Shown here one piece after another: positions 35,880-47,547 of a DNA stretch of 64,000 nucleotides. Every line of letters starts with the position of its first letter. The stretch's first letter is position 1. The notes under the pieces are model-generated. The model worked only from the letters and a program-made list of their open reading frames with translations. It did not search any database and had not been told where the DNA came from. This DNA comes from Myrica gale (taxonomy: Eukaryota > Streptophyta > Magnoliopsida > Fagales > Myricaceae): contig OZ005610.1 in the NCBI GenBank assembly GCA_963930655.1, positions 15,195,001 through 15,259,000 on the forward strand, read 5' to 3'. Position numbers and translations under genes: made by a program.

Positions 35880-36095
35880 CTATACTATATCTTTCTTGTG
35901 ATTAGACTCAACCTCTGTTTGTATATAAAGAAAATGAAAGAAGAATACAATGATCAATTCAAAGTGGCTAGCCTCTATAGATAAAATTAACAGCTAGACA
36001 ATTCTTCTTTTTTTAGAATTAAACTATATTTATAGTCATATGGGACTCTAACCAATTCTTTACCTGGCGGGTTGGCCCCAACCCAACAACTAAGA
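35880..36095 (+). repeat. Inverted duplication, arm A part 1
   Basis: This stretch (TTTCTTGTGATTAGACTCAA, GTGGCTAGCCTCTA, CTAGACAATTCTTCT, GGCCCCAACCCAACAACTA) reappears in inverted orientation at 60624-60890. The match breaks on the B side where the LTR of Gypsy D begins. Confidence 0.7.
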
Positions 36096-36589
36096 TAAGC
36101 TAAAGAAATGTGACTGACAGTTAAGCTTCTAAGAAGAATCTATTTGTTTTCTTGTATGACCTGCTAGGTTAGATAATTAAATCAAGTAATACGGAAGTTC
36201 TAGAAAAATGTTTTTGCTATATTCTCTAATTACGTACCACATCAAGCTTTTTTCTGAATGTGGAGGGCCTGAAATGGTTTCAGGCCCATTGTAAGTTTAG
36301 GAATTTTCAACTAATTAGTGTGCATCGTAATTGGATGGGTTGGTCTTAACACTCGAGTTGAGCTCTTTTATACATGATTGGGGAGCTTGTGCTTTGACTG
36401 TGATGGATATCTTCCACCATCTGGTACGAGCGCTGAAGATAAATCAAATTTAAAAAATTAAATACGTGATTGGGTAAATTGTTGTATCCATTTAAAAGTT
36501 TCCACTGACACTTTTCTATAGTAGACCATTTTTGAGTATGAGGTATGTTAATGTTGGTAATATGAGCGGTTAATGTGGGGTTTTTTTTC

Positions 36590-36815
36590 TAAGGCAATTG
36601 AAATATTATATTAATAATCAAGAATCATACAACTGGTACATAACATAAAAAAAACTAGACGGTCATTGAAAAAATCTAAACGGACCAAAAGATCCTACGA
36701 AAGGATCACAAACCAGCCACAAGGACCGGGACACAATAAAATCAACCGTTTCATGTGTAATCAAGAATCATACAACTGGTACATAACATAAAAAAAACTA
36801 GACGGTCATTGAAAA
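36590..36815 (-). repeat. LINE-like 3' end with an internal duplication
   Basis: On the minus strand the sequence contains GTACCAGTTGTATGATTCTT and AATATAATATTTCAATTGCC and runs into an A-rich stretch near 36580, the usual wording of plant L1 LINE 3' ends. About 58 bp including ATCATACAACTGGTACATAA occur twice, at 36617 and 36759. No coding part is present. Confidence 0.45.
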
Positions 36816-36929
36816 ATTCAATTCGCAATTGTTTCATGTGTCAAGTACATACGTACGTACTAGGCTTTTCTCCATGTCCAACCAGGCTAAAAATGTACCT
36901 TCTATTGCTTATTTAAGTCGCAGGTGACT

Positions 36930-37318
36930 TTTAAGGAAAAATTTAAGAGGGTGAGAGGTTGCTCAAGAAACGTCGAGCTTAAGAACATGTCTAAGGTTCC
37001 AATGAAAGTGGATGTGCTAGATCTTCCTGTCCCTTTCAAATCCAAGGAAAGTATAGATGAAATCCCCCCTGTTGGGTCCATCTATATGTGATATGCGGCT
37101 TTGGGCAATGAATATAGTGGCCGCAGTGAACAGGTAATTTCTTAGACTGGCTACCTACAACTCCCTCATCTCCTTTCCTTGTTCTTATATGTTTTTTTTT
37201 CTTTTGTTGCGTACATGTTTTGTTACATTTTGACAGAGTAATTATCATGATGAAATGCGCAGTGAAAAAGCTCAAGTCGTGGTGGAAGTAGAAGCAGAGA
37301 GAGAGAGCTCCCTTGATC
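36930..37318 (+). pseudogene. Two-exon-like fragment of an unidentified gene
   Basis: A plus-strand frame reads KNMSKVPMKVDVLDLPVPF, then ESIDEIPPVGSIYM, an in-frame TGA at about 37088, then YAALGNEYSGRSEQ and a donor-like CAG/GTAATT at 37133. A second stretch after an acceptor-like ACAG near 37220 reads SNYHDEMRSEKAQVVVEVEA and ends before GTACGT near 37322. Two protein-like blocks with sensible splice signals suggest a decayed gene; I do not recognise the family. Confidence 0.35.
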
Positions 37319-38243
37319 ATTCAACGTACGTTTGTACTTTGTTGTCTATTTATTGTGCTTAAACAATCTGTGTTATTACTCTAAGGACTACTGATATTAC
37401 TTCATCAGACATATATAAGTTTTCCAGTACTACTGATATCTGTTGCATGATCCTAATTTTATACCCATCCAAAGGCTCCCTGATCTTATGTCTCAAACTG
37501 CCAATTATATATAATGTTGATCAAAATCTTTATGAATATTTTTTATCTTGGGTGATTCGAAAATGTAATAGTTTAGCAGAACTCAATAGAAAATTAGTAC
37601 TACAAACAATTTACCCAGAAAATTTTTCCAATGTTACCTGTCCCTAGCTAGCTCTCAACCTAGGAGTACCATTTCAAAAGCCTCTCTTAACAATTAACAT
37701 GCAAAGAACGGAACAAGTATATTGGATATATTTGCAATTATGGTATAATTGGAAGGCTTTGACGTTTTTCGAGACGAAGGAGAGTATATATATGGAGTCG
37801 AGGAAGGTTGTATATATATACACATTCTATCGCAGAAAAGCTTATAATGATTAAGTTCCCATCGTTAAGCCTGTTTATTCCACCCAAAAATCTGAAACTG
37901 GGGAAAAATAAATTTTCAGTTCATTTATTTTTATTTAATTTTTCTTCTGCAATATTTCCAGTTTATGCATTTTGGGTACCAAATGTACCACTTGTAGCAA
38001 TTAGCAACCCAAAAATTAATTCCTCGCTGGTCTTGCTTATACACATATTTGTGCTTTAGGCTTTTCTCTGACCGATACCTGCTATCCAACGTTTAGGCCC
38101 ATTAAGAATTACTTATGGTTAAGTTAAAGTGGCTTTCGCGAAGTGCAAACCAGTCTCTATCTCACACTTCCTTTAGCTCACAGCTATTCTATGTATATTA
38201 TGTTCCTTTTTTATTTGTTTTTTTTTTCTGTTAGATCAAGTTT
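37310..38243 (+). repeat. Inverted duplication, arm A part 2
   Basis: About 930 bp match the minus strand of 62492-63417 at an estimated 93-95 percent identity by eye. Shared marks include TTGATCAAAATCTTTATGAA (one mismatch), CTCAACCTAGGAGTACCATT and CATCGTTAAGCCTGTTTATT. A shorter related piece is at about 35710-35765 (CCCAAAAATTAATT, CTGCTTATACAC). No coding function is recognised. Confidence 0.85.
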
Positions 38244-38526
38244 GAATCACAATCATGAAAGCATATGAAGAAAACTGAGTGAATTTTATTGCTGATCAAA
38301 ACTGAGCATTTACATTCTGAGTCTGGGCCAAAACTCTCTTGAACATTCATTGTCAACCGAAATTTTTAACGACGTAGTGCATAACTAAAGTAGTTTGATG
38401 AAAGTATCTGAAAAGGAAGAAGAGCACTAATTAATCTTGTGTAACACAGATATCTATTTTTTAAAATTATTTGAATTTGTTATTTGATATTTGAAATGTC
38501 TTCTTTCAATTTGAAATTTGAGTATA

Positions 38527-38737
38527 ACTCATTTAAAATAGTTGAATTTTTATCTTTGACCTAGTCAAACCTTTTTAAAATTTTAAAGATTTTATGATTA
38601 TTTAAAATTTAAAAGTTTTAGACTTCAAAAGGGAGTCTATTACTAGTTTTAGAGTTCAAAATGGAGTCTATTACTAGTGTGACTCTATATAAAGAGTTGC
38701 ATATTGGTTTTACACACTTTTACGCCAACAAGAGGAG
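38527..38737 (+). repeat. Dispersed repeat, copy 2
   Basis: Same-orientation match to 25148-25330, with an extra segment holding ACTCTATATAAAGAGTTGC, a TATA-box-like site. It ends at ACGCCAACAAGAGGAGAAG just before the truncated Gypsy B. Confidence 0.7.
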
Positions 38738-38849
38738 AAGAAGAAGGATTTTTAGTATCATGAATTGTAATAGGTCTTGGCCAAGTATAAACTGCCTCTA
38801 CTTTTCCAGGATCAACTGATATACCTTGACGAGAAATAATGTCCTAAAA

Positions 38850-40900
38850 ATGTTACTTCCTTCAACCAAAAATCACATTTCGAGAAATTTAGCATATAAG
38901 TATTCATCTCTCAACTTTTGTAAGACCAACCTTAAATGATTCGCATGCTCTTCCTTTCTTCTAGAGTATATCAATATATCATCAATAAATACCACCACAA
39001 AATGATCCAGAAAATCGCTAAATACTCTATGCATCAAATCCATAAAATGCAGCAGGAGCATTTGTTAATCCAAAAGGCATTACCAGGAACTCACAATGTC
39101 CATACCTGGTATGAAAAGCTGTCTTTGAAATATCTTCCTGATTCTCAGTTGATGATATCCTGACCTCAGATCAATCTTATAAAATATTTCAGCACCATTC
39201 AATTGGTCAAACAAATCATCAATCCTAGGTAAAGGATACTTATTCCTAATAGTAACCTTTTTCAGCTCACGATAATCTATGCACATTCTCATAGTGTCGT
39301 CCTTCTTTTTCACAAAGAATACTGGGGCTCCCCAGGGTGAAACACTAGGTCTAATATATCCTTTCTGCAAAAAATCTTGCAGTTGTTCTTTTAATTCCTT
39401 TAGTTCAGCCGGTGCCATTCTATATGGAGCTTTTGCTAAAGGTGCAGTGTCTGGTACTGAAGAAATATTAAATTCAATTTCCCTTACCGGTGGTAGTCCG
39501 CGTAGTTCTTCTGGAAAGACATCTTGATATTCACATATCACTGGTATGTTTTCAATCTTCTTTTCTTCATCCGGAACTCCAGCAATTGAAACTAGAAAAG
39601 CCTGAGCTCCATTCACCACACTCTTCCAAGCTTTTAATGCAGATATTAATTGAACCTAAGGAAATTCCTTACTAGGTTTGGGGATCATTTTCTTGGCATT
39701 CCTGAACTGAATTCTCTTTTGTCCAGGCACAAGTAAACTTACTTCCTTTGCATGACAATCTAAGTTTACATGATAACCAGATAACCAATCCATGCCAAGA
39801 ATCACATCAAAATTTCCCATATCCGAGATTGTCAAATCTATAGGCAATCTCCATTGGAAACGTCTTGATCTTTTTAGTACACATACTATTTATCCCCAAT
39901 GGAGTTACTACATCAAGTCTAATAAATAAGGGTTATATCAACAATGCAAGACTATTAACGCAATTCTGTGAAATAAAAGAATGCGTAGCACCAGTATCAA
40001 ACAACACAATTACTAATCCACCAGGAATGGAAAAAGTATCTGTCACCACATTCTCATCCTGCTCTGCTTCTTCTATATTCAAAGCAAATACTCTTGCTGG
40101 TCCAATTGCCCTCTGTTGATTGCCAGGGTTTCCTCTTGGATTATTACCAGGGTTAGTCACTTGATTATTACGCACATTCTGAGGAAATCCTTGCCTCATT
40201 GTACAATCTCAAGAAAAGTGACCTTGATTTCCACAAGTAAAACATGTTATCCCTGCAGCATTAGAACCATTCCTTCTATTTCCTTGCCCATTGCCTCTAT
40301 TTCCATAATTACCTCCTCCCCTCTTTCCCGATGATTGTCCTTGGAATTGATTTCCTTGGAAAGAGCGTTTCTTATTCTGTTCAGTAATAATAGCACTTTC
40401 CTGTAAAGTACGTTCCACAACCGAGGCTCTATCAACTAATTGTTGAAAATTCTCAAACTTATGGCAACATATTCTATCCTTAATATGAGACTGCAAACCT
40501 CTCTCAAATTTACGAGATTTCTTACCTTCATCAGGAATCAAATATAAGGCAAACCTACATAATTCTATAAACTTAGCAGCTACTAACCTTGCTCCTTGTC
40601 TTAAGGTAGTAAATTCTTGGGCTTTGGCTTCTCTGATCATCTCTGGAAAATATCGATCTAGAAATTCCTTCTTAAATTGCTCCCACGTCCACTCAATCTC
40701 CAAGAATTCCTTCTTGGCTTGCCACCACCTTTTGGCTTCTCCTTTCAGTTGATACGTGGCATATCGTATCATTTGATCATCAATGCATTCTAACACTTTT
40801 CAGGCACTAAGGGTTCTGTACCTCCTTCGTGACTAGGGGATGATGCTTGACAAACTTATCAAATGAACAACCCTCATACACGTTCTCCCCTACTCTATCT
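38850..40900 (-). pseudogene. gag, protease and partial RT of Gypsy B
   Basis: From right to left: gag with a capsid-like stretch (RYATYQLKGEAKRWWQAKK, FKKEFLDRYFPEM) and a zinc knuckle beginning CFTCGNQGHFS near 40240. Next is the protease core VLFDTGATHSFIS near 39980. Then comes reverse transcriptase from about 39540 ([19 protein letters not shown], then [20 protein letters not shown]) with the catalytic FIDDILIYS near 38960. The wording matches Tekay-type chromoviruses. A fossil with several breaks. Confidence 0.85.
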
Positions 40901-41136
40901 CTATTTCTTATAGTTGCCATTATCTCCTGAAATACAAAGGTAGATTTAAAAACTCCAAAATTATTTCAAGAAAAGGACAATATCAGTTTCCTACGATCAA
41001 TTTAAGCTTCTTAACGAGATAGTGCTTTTGCTAACACTCTCATTTTCTTAGGTTTTGCTAACTATCCTTACTTTCCTAACCTCAACTGTGATGCAAAACA
41101 ATCATTGCTTTCCTAAACCTTACCTCTGATACCATC

Positions 41137-42922
41137 TGTAATAGCCCGGACCGTCAAGACCTCAAGTATTGTCTTATAGTAATGGACGCTGCTATTAGAT
41201 TGTGGTTACGGCTAGTGGAAGGATCGTTAAAAACAACAGGATTCTAAGCAAAACACAAGTAAAACCTTTTATTAATACCGAAATATTACAAAAGAGAACT
41301 CACTTCGTATAATGTACATACTACAGTACAAAAGGTAAAAACACTACAGCAGAAAAACTAAGAGAAACATAAAGCAGAAGATCTCTAATCATCCTAGTCC
41401 GAGATGTTGATGTAATTATTAGAATTCGGCGTAATCCTCTTATGGCCCCTTCCCTCTATCAGTACATCTAGGTCACGTGTGACGTAGACTCGAAATAAAG
41501 CCATGTTGAATTGCCTTAGTGAACTGCCTAGATAAACCTCAGACATCCACTCAAGTAATATTTAACAAACAACGGTGAGTCCAAATGACTCAGAAAACCC
41601 GTTTCTACAATAAAACCTCAACAGAATAAGAAAAAGTAAATGAAAAGATTCAATTTTCTAAAAAATGATCTTTTCCTTTTTCCATTCTCAATCACCATTC
41701 ACCACTCCTCTCACTCCCAGAATGAATCATTTGGCCAGAGTGATGGGTTACTACAAGTAACCACCGTGTCTTTGCGGCATTACTCCAGAGTAGAACACGG
41801 ACCATATCTTTTCGCATTTCTCCTAGCGTAGAATACGGTATCCTCAAAAGGATCTTTCCGCGTAAGACATAGAGGCCAGAATATCACAACAAGTGAACGC
41901 ATCCTCTTGTGCACAATACTGTCACGTCTTCACAGTATGCGTAAGTATGCATGTCTCATGTCAACGCCCATACATATCATTCATGATATGCAACACCTTA
42001 ACCACACTTGAACATCAATATTCCTTTCTAACGTACAAGTTAAGTGTGCATGTCTCATATCAACGCCCATACATCTAATTTATGATATGCAACGCCTTAA
42101 CTCGTTTCCATCATCACAACATTACAAAACATTTATCAAAGGAAAATGTTGTGAAGGCAAAAATTGCACTTTGATTTCTCGGTTAAAAAACTGGCTTAAT
42201 CACCACATATACAATACTATTGTTCACATGAAAAGTATTGAAATTGGAAAGAAAGACATATGTTCAAGCTTTGAAAAACAACTTTCGAAAGAAATTTGGA
42301 AAAGAATCGGATAAAAGTAGAAAAACACATTGAAAACGAATCGAACTTTGAAAATGATACTTTTCGAAAAGACAAGCTTGTTCTTCGTCAAGAACACGAA
42401 GAACATCAAGAACAATAGGAAGAATAGAACAATGCTAAGAACAACACGAGATGTTGAAGAAAAGAACTACTAGAGATTCACAAATCATCTTGACAACTCT
42501 TGAATTGAAATCACTAATCTTTTTCCTCATCTTTCTCCATCTTCACTTCACTCTTTCTCTCAAGTTTAAGCTCACAAAATTTCAGATCTGAATGGTGTAG
42601 TTTTGAATGGCCGGCCACCCTCCTATTTATAGGAAATCTTGATTCATCACAACGCGACACATGTCTAGGCTAGCTCCGGTGACTCAAAAGGCTACTTCCA
42701 CCGTGTGATGACACCCAACCACCTTAAGCAGCTGCTCAGCACACCTATTGTGGGAATTCAACCTATAGCTTAGGTGAATCACCACCTAAGTCCCCAGGTG
42801 GTTGACACCTCAAGCTACCTAATTCCTAGCCGTTTGTGTCGTGCTTCTTGCATCGATTTGACGTGCTTCTAGCTTTGATTTGTCATGCTTCCTAGCCTTT
42901 ATAAGTGTCACTCTCTAGGGCA
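41137..42922 (-). repeat. 5' LTR of Gypsy B
   Basis: On the minus strand it is inferred to start TGCCCTAGAG at 42922 and ends GGGCTATTACA at 41137, about 1786 bp. The primer-binding site begins within two bases of the end. A TATA box (CCTATAAATAG) lies near 42635. Confidence 0.75.
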
Positions 42923-43119
42923 GTCGAATTTTTCTTGCTTAGTGACTAAGTTTTGCTAATCGTTTCACTAATCGTCAGATAATCACAAATCAACCTAGTT
43001 CCTTAAAAAAACGTCCTACTTGCTTCCGAAAAATAAAAAGTCTCCAAATTTGAACCATAACCTCGTGGATGATCCCCAATCATATTAAAAGAATAAAAAT
43101 CATATAGTTCGATTTTCCA

Positions 43120-44780
43120 GACAAAATGTCCTACCTCAACACAATGCCTGGGGTACAAAAACCCTTAACCATGCGACTTATGGCTTGGGTCGGTAAGCAT
43201 GAAGTAACATTGTTGGTGGATAGCGGGTCTACCCATAACTTTATCAATTCCCGCATTCTTTCTAAGTTGGGATTGTATGGAGAGAAAGTAGAACCATTAG
43301 ATGTGAAGGTAGCAAATGGTGAAACGTTAAGATGCGAGTGGGTAGTGAAAACCGTGAAGATTAGTCCAAGGCGTTCGAATTTCTGCTGATCTCCATGTAC
43401 TTTCTTTGGTGGGGCTAGACGTGGTCTTGGGTAATGCATGGTTAAGATGCATTTGCAAGGTTGTCACGGATTATGAGAAGATGACTATGGAGTTCAAGCT
43501 CGAGGGCAGAAGAGGACGTGGACAGCTCTAGCGTCAAAAGAGCCAAGGCCTTGCAAGGCCAATATGTTTGAGAAGCTATGCAAGGTTGGGGCTCATTGCT
43601 TCGCCATAGTGATGAACTAAAACCAAGGAGATGATGGAAAAGAAGAGAAGCATAGTGAGGAAAGTAAGGAGCTACCCCAAAGAGTGAAGGTAGTTTTGGA
43701 AAGACACAAGGAAGTTTTGGAGGTACTTACCTTGTTGCCTCCAAGTAGAGAGTTCGATCATCGCATTGTGTTAAAAAATGTTGTTAAACCGGTGAATGTG
43801 CAGCATACCGGTATGCCCATTTTTAAAAGGGAGAGATCGAAAGACAAGTGGAGGAGATGTTGGCTAGTGGCTTGATTGGACCAAGCACTAGTCCCTTTTC
43901 ATTGCCAGTGTTACTTGTGAGGAAGAAAGATGGTGGTTGACACTTTTGCACCGACTATCGAGCATTGAATGAAGCAACGGTAAGGGATAGATTTCCCATA
44001 CCTACAGTGGATGATATGTTTGATGTGTTGCATGAGGCTCATGTGTTCACCAAGCTAAATTTGAGGGCCGAATACCATCAAATCTGGCAGAAGGAGGAAG
44101 ACATTCACAAGACAGCGTTTAGGCTCATTACGGCCATTATGAGTATCTCGTAATGCCTTTTGGGCTATGTAATGCCCCATCGACTTTCCAAGCGGCTATG
44201 AATAGCGTCTTCAAGCCGTTTTTTTAGGAACTTTGTATCGGTGTTCTTCAATGACATCTTGGTCTAATCGAAGAATGAGGAGGAACACTTGGTGGAGCAA
44301 GTGTTCGTGATCTTGAAGGAGCACAACTTCTTCATTAAGGCCTCCAAATGTGCCTTTATGCAAGGAGAGCTTGAATACCTCGGAGACATCATCTCGTGCC
44401 AAGGAGTGAAGATGGACAAACGAAAGGTGGAAGGTATGGTTGATTGGCCCTTACCCAAGGATGTGTCGGCCTTGAGAGGATTCCTTGGTTTTCCGACTAT
44501 TATAGAAGATTTGTACAAGGCTACGGATTGATAGCCAAGCCAGTCACTTCGATGCTGCAAAAGGTGGGCTTCGAGCGGACGAAAGATGGGAGAAGGGCTT
44601 TCGAGGACTTGAAGAGAGCAATGACTAAGACACCCGTCTTGGCCTTGCCTGATTTCAAGACATCAATTGAAATGTATATAGTTGAAAGAGAAGAAGGAAT
44701 TGGAGCGGTGCTAGCACAAGAAATGAGGCCTATTGCTTATAATCTCCAAGACCTTAGAGCTAATGAGGAAGAGTGTATTT
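43120..44780 (+). mobile_element. Reina-like Gypsy fragment, broken
   Basis: Plus-strand pieces of pol: a protease (LLVDSGSTHNFINS, then VKVANGETLRCEW), reverse transcriptase ([25 protein letters not shown]-type region near 44150; KASKCAFMQGELEYLG), and the start of RNase H (AMTKTPVLALPDF, then GIGAVLAQEMRPIAY). The wording fits the Reina lineage of plant chromoviruses. It has neither LTRs nor integrase and shows many interruptions, so it is an old fragment. Its right end abuts a CACTA terminus. Confidence 0.8.
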
Positions 44781-44784
44781 GGGA

Positions 44785-45021
44785 GTCCGGACGGGTTTAT
44801 TTTTTTTGTGATGAGTTTTATCGTCACTCATTCGCGACACGTGTATGTCGTCACACCAGAAATACGTCCGAACATTGTTTTGACCAGTCCGGATGGTTTT
44901 GGCGTTCTTGGGTAGTTTTTAGTGACAAAATTAATATTTTGTTAAGGAAAGTAAACTTTATGTGACAAAATTTGGTTTGACACCCTAAATTTTGTCTCCT
45001 AAACCTATATTTCTTGTAGTG
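44785..45021 (-). mobile_element. Truncated CACTA-type transposon end
   Basis: The right edge on the minus strand reads CACTACAAGAAATATAGG, the diagnostic terminus of CACTA (En/Spm) elements. It is followed by subterminal wording such as TTTTAGTGACAAA and TTTGTCTCCTAAA on the plus strand. No opposite CACTA end was found to the left, so it is one terminus or a truncated MITE. Confidence 0.65.
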
Positions 45022-46000
45022 ACGGCGCCAAAACCGATGTAATCCAATCTTCCATCTTTTCCAATTAGGACACTGGAGGACATCGGTGACGCTTGTTTTG
45101 TCAATATTTCGAAGTACGGAAATTTTTAACAAAATAAATATATTCCAAAAATTTTAACTTTTACACACACACTATTTTTTACAAATCCCAATAAAGTCTA
45201 ATAAAGTAAAGATTCCTAAAATTTCGGGAATATTCCCCAAAATTTTGGTAAACAAAACAAGCACTCACTTTCTCATTATGCCCTTTTTACCCTCCCTCTG
45301 AAAATATTTTTTTTTGGCATAACAATAGGATAATAAAAATGGGATAGAAACATACAACGACCCTAAATACCTAACCTTAACGCTTTGTACACTTCTTATC
45401 TTGCAACTATTTCTCAGCAGTGGCAAGACCGAGCTCAAAAAAATAAAATAAAAAATCTGGATAGTGAAATATCTGGAAAATTATCTGGTTAGGCGGTTTA
45501 ACAGAAAGAATCTGAATGTTCTCTCCACCAACATATAAAGACTATAAATAGGCGAATAGGTTGTGAGTATTTGTGAGTCCTAGAAAATGCAAATAGGTTG
45601 TGAGTATTTGTTTCCTAGAAAAAGGAGAGTTCGGAGCAGTGAGGAGTGTGTGCAAGAAGAAAGTGAAATTGTGTAAGAGTGAAGTAAATGTGTAGGTGAT
45701 TGAAAAGAAGTGAGTTAGCTAAGAGAGTAGCGTCAGTGAGAGAGAAAAAAAAATATAAAGAGTTTTTCTTAGAGAGTGTACCTAGGTGAAGTTCTCTCTA
45801 GCTAGTCTATAATGGTTAGTCTATGTGTGTGCTTCTTATAAAAGTATTGTGTGTTCCTTGTAAAAATATTAGTATTGTATTGGTTTAATAAGACGAATTT
45901 ATTTTTGTTTTACTCAACATTCCTTTTATTTCGAGAAAGGATGGAATGCTACTCGATTTATCTGTTTGGTATCTCCATTTATCTGTTTGGTATCCAAAGC
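45022..46000. other. Unassigned, LTR-like sequence
   Basis: A TATA-like ACTATAAATAGGCG near 45541, a transcript-leader-like purine-rich stretch (45600-45780), and TTTGGTATCCAAAGC near 45990, resembling a retroelement primer site, suggest an LTR end. Boundaries and partner are not identified. The phrase AATAGGTTGTGAGTATTTGT is repeated near 45556 and 45592. Confidence 0.3.
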
Positions 46001-46002
46001 TA

Positions 46003-46292
46003 GTTTTGGGCTGACATTGAAGCCGATATCAGGTTCTTTCAATGTAGGCCAAGCTTCTACCATTTCTTTCTTACCATATCCAGCACACAGCTGCGCAAAG
46101 TGCCAATTTCTTAACCCGGTTCAGCACATGGGTGCTCTTGAAAGTGTGAGAAGCCCAAAGGATGATTGTGATTCAAAATTGCAAGCTTTCAGTTATGACT
46201 GGTCTATTAGATTTGTGGAATCCTTTTGGGAACAGTTTTGTTGTTTACTTGAATGTCTGTCGAACAGTTTGTTGGCAACTTGTGCTCCTTAG
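46003..46292 (+). other. Coding-like fragment of an unidentified gene
   Basis: A plus-strand frame reads through VGQASTISFLPYPAHSCAKC and FSYDWSIRFVESFWEQFCC to SLLATCAP and a TAG stop at 46290-46292. The residue mix, with few rare codons and a natural stop, resembles a terminal exon. I do not recognise the family. It lies next to a host pseudogene and may be a captured or decayed gene piece. Confidence 0.3.
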
Positions 46293-46361
46293 TTATTTGA
46301 ACCCGTAAACATGGGTTGGAGTTAGGTATCTAGCGTATCTACGAGCAATATGTACATCATT

Positions 46362-46916
46362 TCAAATCGAGGCAAGTGCCCTGCTGAAATGCATTGCCTT
46401 GGCATTAAGATATTCCTTCCATGTCACCGGGCGGTAGAGAGCAGGATGTTTGTGGTCAATCAGCTTCGTCCACGGTGAAATCTTCACATCGCTGGCTGGG
46501 CCATAAAAGTAGGCAATCAAGATACCATGACGTGTCTTGTTTACAAGCACTTGACGAGTTGGGCTATTGAACTGGCCGTCGGAGAGTAGTGCATTAAGTC
46601 ACCTATTGACGACAAGCGCACCATGGATAGGATGCACGGGCACCCACCCAATATTCTCGCTATGGACTTGGAGCCCGGTGGTGCTACTTTGGTATAGCAA
46701 AGTGAGAAGTGATGAGTCTGTATGAGGGGACAAGCCCATGGCCCGGCTTGGGTCTGGACAGACTGGGTAAGAGTTTAGGTGGAGCAGGGCTTGGGGAAAT
46801 TTGCTTCCCTCCCTGGGTTTTAGCCATTCCACATCTTCACGAGTTAAGCCCATGGAGCGAGGCAAGAGGCCCAAAATCCTTTTCGGTCAGATCCTTTATC
46901 TCTCTCTGGTACTCTT
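46362..46916 (-). pseudogene. Gibberellin 3-oxidase (GA3ox) exon 2 pseudogene
   Basis: The minus strand encodes most of the second exon of a 2-oxoglutarate/Fe(II) dioxygenase of the GA3ox type, the enzyme that makes bioactive gibberellins. Landmarks are MGLTREDVEWLKP, LNSYPVCPDPSRAMGLSPHT with the iron-binding HTD, SLLTLLYQS, and YRPVTWKEYLNAKAMHFSRA before the TGA at 46362-46364. Exon 1 and the first 25 or so codons of exon 2 are absent. The frame shifts near 46875 (EKDFG/LLPRS), and a stop follows ALVVNR near 46600. The second iron histidine (usually HRALVN) reads RQVLVN, and the RxS substrate motif is lost (RHGILIAY). It is therefore dead. It lies between transposon fragments. Confidence 0.88.
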
Positions 46917-47129
46917 CCGTCGCTTCAGTGCACGAAAGAACAATAAAGTTGACGTTAGAAGAACCCAGAAGAAAGGCATAATTGGTAAATAATTCGTGAA
47001 ATATAAGTTCGATAAATTAACAATTTCAACCTCGTAGAAGCATTATTAATATATGTAACTGGGTACCCAAAAAAAAACTCAGCGGAAGCAATAATTCGTG
47101 AAACTTAAGTTCGATATATGTATCTGTAC

Positions 47130-47403
47130 ACCCCATGACCTCCAGCAATTCTTTGATCTCTAGGAGCCAGTTCTCTGCTAGAACGACATCTCCTTTGCCA
47201 TTGTACACCGGCGGGTATTGGCGGTTGAACTGGTCAAAAGTGCATCCTTCAGGGCGATCTCGAGCCCCATGCACATTTGCTCCTTGCTGCACCTGTTCAG
47301 CAACAAGCTGAGCCATGTGCCTTAAAACATCATTGGTAGTGACACCCGGTTCTTCGGGCTCTCCTTCCGTGTTTCTATACCTGGGTTGTTTATTAGGTGG
47401 CAT
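47130..47403 (-). pseudogene. Partial gag of Gypsy D
   Basis: The minus strand starts MPPNKQPRYRNTEGEPEEP. It continues with DVLRHMAQLVAEQVQQ and a capsid-like stretch (FDQFNRQYPPVYNGKGD, AENWLLEIKELLEVMGCTD) typical of Tekay-like gag. Homology stops near 47130 and unrelated sequence follows. It lies 3' of the LTR and primer site of Gypsy D on the minus strand, as expected for the start of an element. Confidence 0.8.
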
Positions 47404-47547
47404 CCTGCACTATAACGTCATTACTCGGTAAGTATCCTAACAACTAGTTGAGGTGCACAAGATTTCTAGCATACTCGAAATCCAAGAGACGAGTAGCAAG
47501 TCCTAAGTTCACTAAACTCTCCAAACTTCCCTCTGATACCACTTAAC

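Larger units (their letters stand above)
38750..42922 (-). mobile_element. Gypsy B (Tekay-like), 5' part only, broken
   Basis: Minus-strand chromovirus remnant. The 5' LTR at 41137-42922 is followed by a primer site (ATGGTATCAGAGG), gag, protease and the start of reverse transcriptase, which ends near 38760 where RNase H and integrase should follow. There is no 3' LTR. The coding part shows roughly half a dozen interruptions besides the truncation. The same LTR family occurs in plus orientation at 32.7-35.0 kb, but the two are opposed and cannot be one element's pair. Confidence 0.85.

Noticed and set aside
32659-42922. The two related LTRs at 32.7-35.0 and 41.1-42.9 kb as ends of one element
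   Set aside because: They are in opposite orientation, and Gypsy B lies only next to the second.
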